A stretch of DNA of 22,468 bases, taken from NCBI GenBank assembly GCA_902984215.1, contig CADWAF010000116.1:1-22468 (forward strand), written 5' to 3'. Both the position numbers and the translations under genes were made by a program. The notes beneath the pieces were generated by a model. The model did not search any database, had not been told where the DNA came from, and saw only the letters and a program-made list of their open reading frames with translations. This document shows positions 16,185 to 22,468 of this stretch, one piece after another. The DNA is from Willaertia magna (taxonomy: Eukaryota; Heterolobosea; Eutetramitea; Acrasida; Naegleriidae). Position 1 is the stretch's first letter. The number at the start of each line of letters is the position of its first letter.

Positions 16185-16715
16185 TTACTCTTTAAATGTC
16201 TTGAGGTATCTACCTATGTTGTGACCCATACCTTTAGCAGTGAATTGTCTAAGAACAGCCTCAGTATCAATCTTTTCTTTTGCAATTCTTTTGAATTCTT
16301 GTGGTTTAGGTCTTGCTGTTTGTAAATCAGCTTCGGAGAAGAATTTTAAGATATGTCCTCTTTGTTTATGATGCATTAAAACTTCTTCATGTTCTTGGTA
16401 TCCTCTAATAAGTAATTGATCTATTAATTCCTTTTCAGTTACTCCTTGATAACTACCGAATTCCATGTGCATTCTACGTATCATAACTTTTAAATCTGCA
16501 GGGACATGATATGTTTCTCTCACCCAAGGAAGAATTTTTAAAAATCTACGATATAATAATAAAACATTAGCTTTAGCTTCATCTAAATCATGACTGGTAA
16601 TTGCTGACTCTTCTGCATAAAATTTAGTATGTTGATTAACGTGATAATTCTTTATGAAAAAAATTTGAGGTGAAATATTTTTTATGTTTTTGGATGAGGA
16701 AAGCTTTTTCAACAT
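16185..16715 (-). CDS. NDUFA6: NADH dehydrogenase (complex I) LYR subunit NDUFA6/B14 (176 aa)
   Basis: NDUFA6 is an accessory subunit on the matrix arm of respiratory complex I; it binds the mitochondrial acyl carrier protein through its LYR motif. Here the motif is L54-Y55-R56 in ANVLLLYRRFLKILPWV. The downstream helices (VMIRRMHMEFGSY, VTEKELIDQLLIRGYQEHEEVLMHHKQRGHILKFF) follow the NDUFA6 pattern, including the hydrophobic helix that ends in the HILKFF block. The first 35 residues are basic, with Lys, Ser, Asn and almost no acidic residues, so they may be a cleavable mitochondrial presequence. The tail adds about 45 basic residues. At 176 residues it is longer than the usual 120-135. Another LYRM protein is possible but fits less well. 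It diverges from the polymerase epsilon gene across 233 bp. Confidence 0.86.
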   Translation of the reverse strand: MLKKLSSSKNIKNISPQIFFIKNYHVNQHTKFYAEESAITSHDLDEAKANVLLLYRRFLKILPWVRETYHVPADLKVMIRRMHMEFGSYQGVTEKELIDQLLIRGYQEHEEVLMHHKQRGHILKFFSEADLQTARPKPQEFKRIAKEKIDTEAVLRQFTAKGMGHNIGRYLKTFKE

Positions 16716-16882
16716 TTTTTTTTAATAAAAAATAAATTTTATTTAATTTAACAAAACAACATATGAAATAATAAATAATAAAAGAAGATGTGTAGTTGAT
16801 TATTTATTATTATTGTTAAACAAGAAGTTTATTTGTCTTAAAACTCAAGTCCATTCCGAATTTTTAAATGACAACAAGCTGG

Positions 16883-16896
16883 TTTTGCCGCCAAAA
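16883..16896 (-). promoter_or_regulatory. E2F-like site (distal)
   Basis: On the minus strand this reads TTTTGGCGGCAAAA and contains TTTGGCGG, a good match to the E2F/DP consensus TTTSSCGS. It lies 6 bp from the next site. E2F/DP drives S-phase genes such as replicative polymerases in animals, plants and many protists. Confidence 0.5.
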
Positions 16897-16902
16897 CAAA
16901 CG

Positions 16903-16916
16903 TTTGGCGCCAATCA
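16903..16916 (+). promoter_or_regulatory. Palindromic E2F-like site fused to a CCAAT box
   Basis: TTTGGCGCCAATCA combines a palindromic E2F half-site pair (TTGGCGCCAA, 16904-16913) with CCAATCA (16910-16916), the NF-Y-type CCAAT box. It lies about 33-46 bp upstream of the polymerase epsilon start codon. The sequence is seen directly; S-phase regulation is inferred from the target gene. Confidence 0.55.
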
Positions 16917-16921
16917 AATAA

Positions 16922-16934
16922 TTTTTGAAAAAAA
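16922..16934 (+). promoter_or_regulatory. T-run/G/A-run element upstream of polymerase epsilon
   Basis: T5-G-A7 sits 14 bp before the ATG at 16949, between the E2F/CCAAT patch and the start codon. This is where a transcription start region would be expected. Confidence 0.4.
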
Positions 16935-16948
16935 TAAAAATTAAAAAA

Positions 16949-19900
16949 ATGTATCACAAAAAAACCAAAGGTTCAACAAATACTGCATGGAAATTCAAGA
17001 AAAAGGAAGCAGAAAATAAAGAAGATGATGAAGAAAAACAACAAAGAATTAAAGAAATTAGAGAACAAAAAAAACTAAAGGAACTGGAAATAGATAAACA
17101 ACTATTCGGTCCTCAAATGGAGACAACAAAACAATTGGGTTGGCTAGTTAATTTTAGGTCTACAAGTATTCCTGAAAAGTTTGCCACTATCAATGACAAT
17201 AATGAAGAGAATTTGAATACTTCTAATATGGATTTAGCGGCTTTGGTTTTATACTTTATAAGTGACGAAGGTGATTATTTCACTGTGACAAAAACTTTTG
17301 AACCGTATTTCTACATTTCTGTAAAAGATGATGTATGTTTTTTTATTATTATTTTTATTAATTTTGGTTTTTAACAGAATTCTATATCAGACGTGACTAA
17401 TTATCTCACATCTTTGGATGAAAATATATCGATAGAACTTTCAGAGAAGGAAGATTTAGGATTACCTAATCATTTAGCTGGAATTAAGGCAAAATATATG
17501 AAAATAAAATTTAAGAATGTACAACAATTAATGGAAATGCGTTCTAAATTAATACCCATTATTGAACAAAATAAGAAGAAAGAAGATACCTATGAAATGT
17601 TAGATGAAAATATTTTAAATAGTAGTGAAGAAGAAGATGATTTTGCAGATGAATTGGATGATAATGAAAGAAATATAAGAAGAAAAAGAAAAGCTCATTT
17701 ATCTACACGCGATTGTGTTGATAAAATTATTGATATGAGAGAATTTGATATTAAGTATCATATAAGATGTGCTATTGATACTGACCTTAGAGTTGGTTAT
17801 TGGTACGACATTACAATGGAGGGAGGAAATGTTGAAATTGTGCAGAGAAATGATATTGAGGAAAGAGCTGTACCAAAGGTGTGTGCCTTTGATATTGAAA
17901 CAACAAAGCCACCATTAATGTTTCCTGATGCATCTACTGATAGTATAATGATGATTTCTTATATGATTGATGGCCAGGGTTATTTAATTGTTAACAGAGA
18001 AATTGTTTCAGAAGATATTGATGATTTTGATTATACTCCAAAAGAAGAATTTCCTGGTCCATTTGAAGTTTTTAATGTTGAGAATGAAGAAGAGTTATTA
18101 AGAAAATGGTTTTCACATATGAGAGAGGAAAAACCGATAGTGTACGTTACATATAACGGTGACACTTTCGATTGGCCTTTTATTGATGAAAGAGCTAAAG
18201 TATATGGAATGAAATTAAAAGATGAAATTGGTTATTATAGGGTTAGTGGTGACAGTAAAAAACTTGGTTCAGATATTGAGTACGGAAGTACTTTTGGTGT
18301 TCATATCGATTGCTTATACTGGGTTGTCAGAGATAGTTACTTGCCTCAAGGTTCACATGGTTTGAAGAATGTTACCAGATCTAAATTGAAGTTCGATCCA
18401 ATTGAGGTGGATCCTGAGGACATGGTTCCGTTTGCCTCAACACAACCTCAAAAGTTAGCTGCATATTCAGTATCAGATGCTGTTTCTACATATTATTTAT
18501 ATATGAAATACATCAATCCTTTTATTTTCTCACTTTGTAATATTATTCCAATGCCTCCAGATGAAGTGTTAAGAAAAGGTTCAGGTACACTTTGTGAAAC
18601 TTTATTGATGGTACAAGCTTTTAAAGCTAATATTATCTTTCCAAATAGATATCAATCAGATCCTGAGAAATTATATAAGGGTCATTTACTTTACAGTGAA
18701 ACGTATATTGGAGGTCGTGTGGAAGGTCTAAAATCTGGAGTTTATAGATCAGATATTCCTTACCAATTCAACTTGAATCCAGATAGATATCAACAATTAG
18801 TTGACAACGCAGATAGAGCCTTACGATTTGCAATTGAGGTTGAGGAGAAATTAAAAATTGATGATGTGACAAATTTTGAAGAAATTAAACAACAAGTAAT
18901 AGAAATGTTATTAGATTTAAAAAATAATCCAAATAGAACAGAATGCCCAAAAATTTATCACTTGGACGTTGGTGCTATGTATCCTAACATTATTTTGACA
19001 CATCGTTTACAACCACCTGCTGTAGTCAATGAGGATCATTGCGCAAGATGTATTTATAATAGACCTGAAAATGATTGTAAAAGAAAAATGGGATGGAATT
19101 TCAGAGCTGAGTATTACTCAGCAACTAAGTCTGAATTTAATATGATAAAGAAGCAATTAATTGCTGAAAACGCAAACTATACAGTAGAAGAACTTAGGAA
19201 AAGAGTTGGTGATTACAGTCAAAAAGTTCACAAGAAGAAATATCAGAAAGAAAGTATTGTTAAAGAGGCTACCATATGTCAAAGAGAAAATCCATTTTAT
19301 GTTAACACTGTTCGTGAATTTCGTGATAGAAGATATGTTCTTAAAGATAAGTGGAAAGAGTGGCAAGATAAGGCAAAGGATCCAGAGTTGGGAGAAAAGT
19401 CAAAGGTTATGCTTGTATTATATGAATCACTTCAATTAGCTCACAAATGTATTTTGAACTCTTTCTATGGTTATGTGATGAGAAAAGCTGCCAGATGGTA
19501 TTCAATGGAAATGGCTGGTGTTGTTACTTATAATGGTGCTCAAATTATTAGAATGGCTAGAGAATTAATTGATGATATTGGTATTTCTCTTGAATTAGAT
19601 ACTGATGGTATTTGGTGTATGTTACCTAGCTCTTTCCCTGAAAATTTTACACTTAAACTTAAGAATGGCAGGAAAAGAGTTATTTCTTATCCTTGCTTAA
19701 TGTTAAATGCTGACGTAGCTCAAAACTTTAGTAATACTCAATATCAAACATACAATCCTGAAACTGGTCAATATGAAAAGTCATCTGAGTGTTCAATTTT
19801 CTTTGAGGTTGATGGTCCTTATGGCGCAATGATTCTTCCAGCTGCTAAAGAAGAAGGAAAGTCAATTAAGAAAAGATATGCAGTTTTTAGACATGATGGT

Positions 19901-22468
19901 TCTTTAGCTGAATTGAAGGGTTTTGAAGTTAAAAGAAGAGGTGAATTGAAATTAATTAAAATTTTCCAGTCTCAGGTATTCGAACAATTCCTTAAGGGTG
20001 GAACCTTGGAAGAATGTTATCAACACGTTGCTGAGGTTGCTAATAAGTGGTTGGATATCCTTTACACTAAAGGAGAAGGAATTGAAACAAAACAGCTTTT
20101 CGAATATATTACTGAAAGCTCTAACATGAGTAAGAAACTTGAAGAATACGGAAAACAAAAATCTGCTAGAATAACAACTGCAAAAAGATTGGTTGATATG
20201 TTTGGTGACCAAATGGTAAAAGATAACAAATTAGTTTGTTCATATATTGTAGCAAAGAAGCCAGAAAATTCTAGTGTAACTGAACGAGTTATACCTACAG
20301 TTGTCTTCCAAAAAGAAGAATCAGTATGTTTGGATTACCTCAGAAAATGGACAAAAGATAAAAGTCTTAATGAAATTGACCTTAAAGAAATTGTTGACTG
20401 GGATTATTATATTGAGAGATTGGGAAGTGCAATTCAAAAGATTATCACTATACCAGCTGCACTTCAATTAATTAATAATCCAGTACCAAGAGTCAAACAT
20501 CCTGATTGGTTATTAAAAAAACTTAAAGAAGATGCAAGTCAAAGTAAACAAAGAAAATTGACTGACATGTTTAAAAGAAAAGAGGATATAATGGATGTAG
20601 AAAATCTTGGAGATATTGTATCTGATCATTCTGGTGATGAAGGAACCGAAGAAACTCTAAAAGAGGATATGGGAAGTGATGACTTAGTACAAATACAATC
20701 AAAGAAAAATAAGGCCACCAAAAGAAAATTTAACAAATTAGATAAGCAATTTAGTAACTTAGAACCTCTTAAGTCTTCGTTCTTTGAAGATAAAAATTAT
20801 GCTGATTGGTTGTCAAACAAAAAACAACAATGGAAATCTAAAAGAGAGAAAAGAAAGAAGGTTAAGATGGGTATATATGATGAGGAAGATGATGAGGGAA
20901 GCTCTAGAACTATCGCCTTAGATGGTACCATGGCCTCCTTCGTGCAGCTATACACTTCCCAACTTAAGGACCTTACATGGCAGGTAGTTGAAATCAGAGA
21001 AACTGATACTCCAGGAGTTCTAAGGTTATTTATTTGTGTAGGTGGTCACCTCAGACATATTAATATAAAAGTTCCAAGAATAATTTATTTAAACTTTTAT
21101 AGAAAGACAGAGGAAAATATACAAAATGGTATACCTGAGACGAAAAAGAAATTGCCACCAATGTCAAACTTATTAATTGGAGGTGAAACAGATAGAAAAA
21201 CATATTTATATAAGTATGAATTTGAAGAGTTTGCTTATCAACAAAATTTACAAGAACTACATTCTTTCTTTTCAGATCCTTCTATTCAAGGAGTTTATGA
21301 AAAACAAATAGATCCAATAATTAGAACAATCCAAAATGTAGGCTGCCTTTGCAAGGTTCACCCTAGATCAAAATCTAAACTAGATAATACCCGTGAAGTC
21401 ATTTCTCTTTTTGACTTAGTACCTGTGCAAAATAAGGTTCATAAGCATACAAAAGGAATATCATACCTTAATGATGTTTCTTCAACATTGAGAAAGCTCT
21501 ACCTATTTGAAAGTAATAGTGACGTAAGAGGATTACTAGGATTATTTTCATTTGCAAATAAGAGAGTTGATATCTTTGTTATTCACGCAGTTGACGTTCA
21601 AACTTCATCTATTCATCCTGAAAGAATCCTTAATGAAGTTTTAGAACTTGCAAAAGAAAATAGTGATAGTCCAATAACAGAAATTACAGAGTTTGAAATT
21701 ACTTCATGTAGAAGTAGAGGTGAAGCCTTAAGATTAATTAATAATATTTTAGCTAAAGAAAAGAAAGCTCCTACGCTATTAATTGTCCAATCCCCTCACG
21801 GTTTCCAATCTCATTCATCTACACTTGAAAATGCACCAATGTTAAATGAAATACCAATAATATCTATCCCATTTAATGATGAGGACAATAAGTATCAACA
21901 TGCCTTATCTGGTTATTGGACTAATCAATGTATTAAACAAATGTTTATTAGATATTGTAGTATAGAAAAGTGGTACAACGACATGCTTAAGTATAGCAAT
22001 TATTGTGGTGTACCAATTGGTAATATTGAATCTAATGATTTTATTGTTTACTTACTTGACATGGTATTTGCCAAAAGTCTAAGGGAAGATTATGTTTTGT
22101 GGTTAAGTACTGGAAACAAACCAGATTTAGGTGGTTGTGAAGACGATGCTATCCAATGTCATTCCTATTTAAACGACGAACAATCTTATTCAAGATCTGG
22201 ATCATTCATTAATCACTCTTCATGTTATCATTCTGTTTGTGTGGAATTTGAGTTATCTCATTTGGATACTAATTCCATTTTACAAAGTGGATATATAAAT
22301 GATGGAATTGATGTGGAAAATACCTTATTACAAAACTCACAATTTGCCTCTGTTCAAGATGTATTCAAACAACTAAAGCAAATTGTTTCTAGTCTTTTTG
22401 CTGATGTGCATAGCGACAACACCTTACACCCAGAAGTACCGGATTTATTAATTTCCAATTTAAATCGT
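16949..22468 (+). CDS. POLE: DNA polymerase epsilon catalytic subunit, partial (C-terminus beyond window)
   Basis: This is the leading-strand replicative polymerase with 3'-5' proofreading. Exon 1 is 16949-17332 (128 codons). After a 45-nt intron, exon 2 runs open from 17378 to the window end, giving 1825 residues of a usual 2200-2300. Exonuclease residues are intact: D300/E302 in AFDIETTK, D390 in YNGDTFDWPF, and Y491/D495 in YSVSDA. Polymerase motif A is LDVGAMYPN (D658) and motif C is LDTDG (D869, D871). C683, C686, C695 and C762 match the iron-sulfur cluster ligands of the Pol2 catalytic core. QRKLTDMF (1186-1193) resembles a PCNA-binding box, where yeast Pol2 has one. The inactive second polymerase half (DUF1744; LLIVQSPHG, CGVPIGNI, WLSTGNKPDLGG) follows. 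The C-terminal zinc fingers lie past the end. The first ATG is used as start. Confidence 0.97.
17333..17377 (+). other. Spliceosomal intron, 45 nt, phase 0
   Basis: The donor is GTATGT after GAT-GAT, and the acceptor is TTTTTAACAG before AAT. The interior is almost all T and A with a strong T bias. Removal joins exon 1 (ending YFYISVKDD) to exon 2 (NSISDVTNYL, leading into EKEDLGLPNHLAGIK), restoring the polymerase epsilon N-terminal domain. The length is a multiple of three, but an in-frame TAA lies in the acceptor region (17372-17374), so a retained intron truncates the protein. Confidence 0.93.

Larger units (their letters stand above)
16716..16948. promoter_or_regulatory. Divergent promoter of NDUFA6 and DNA polymerase epsilon
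   Basis: This is a 233-bp spacer. The NDUFA6 side is almost pure A/T. The polymerase side carries the only GC-rich patch, with two E2F-like sites (16883-16896 and 16903-16913), a CCAAT box, and then a T-run/G/A-run element (16922-16934) shortly before the ATG at 16949. Confidence 0.55.

Noticed and set aside
19157..20212. Small frames inside polymerase epsilon exon 2 on both strands
   Set aside because: The polymerase frame is continuous here and contains catalytic motifs on either side.
1..22468. Dictyostelid, mitochondrial or bacterial origin
   Set aside because: Polymerase epsilon, ARP6 and a GT-AG intron exclude organelle and bacterium. A dictyostelid is less likely because the spacers contain many G and C bases, but it is not excluded.

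Overview
This is nuclear DNA from an AT-rich, gene-dense unicellular eukaryote. The evidence is a spliceosomal GT-AG intron, several eukaryote-only proteins (DNA polymerase epsilon, ARP6, PI31, KRTCAP2, NDUFA6), very asparagine-rich low-complexity proteins and A-rich start contexts. The standard code fits, and all 11 complete genes stop with TAA. Complex I and OST subunits indicate an aerobic free-living cell with ordinary mitochondria. My best guess, by inference only, is a heterolobosean amoeba (Naegleria/Willaertia type). The poly-Asn tracts also recall dictyostelids, but the intergenic DNA looks less extremely AT-rich than theirs. No rRNA, tRNA, transposon or CRISPR array was seen.

Layout. 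30-419 (-): small Asn/Ser-rich hypothetical protein. 922-2751 (+): SAP-domain nuclear protein with a possible ubiquitin-like domain. 2748-4691 (-): Asn-rich hypothetical protein whose stop codon interlocks with that of the SAP gene. 5304-5708 (-): KRTCAP2, an oligosaccharyltransferase subunit. 5815-7647 (+): TRM1, the tRNA m2,2G26 methyltransferase. 7655-8821 (+): unknown protein with a C-terminal membrane anchor, starting 7 bp after TRM1. 9029-12457 (+): large leucine-rich-repeat protein with a degenerate dual-specificity-phosphatase-like region and a C-terminal RGS domain. 12484-13224 (-): PLP homeostasis protein (YggS/PROSC). 13312-14496 (-): proteasome regulator PI31. 14723-16006 (+): actin-related protein ARP6. 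16185-16715 (-): complex I LYR subunit NDUFA6. 16949 to the window end (+): catalytic subunit of DNA polymerase epsilon, with one 45-nt intron and its C-terminus missing.

The genes do not form one pathway. They are housekeeping genes (DNA replication, chromatin, tRNA modification, glycosylation, proteasome, respiration, cofactor balance) mixed with lineage-specific Asn-rich proteins. Packing is very tight: convergent genes overlap or lie 26-178 bp apart, and divergent promoters are 106-502 bp long.

The points most worth following up are: the LRR / inactive-phosphatase-like / RGS fusion; the palindromic shared 3' end at 2748-2766; the duplicated promoter-like motif before two in-frame TRM1 starts, which suggests dual targeting; the 7-bp TRM1-orf388 junction; and an E2F-CCAAT composite site upstream of the polymerase epsilon gene.
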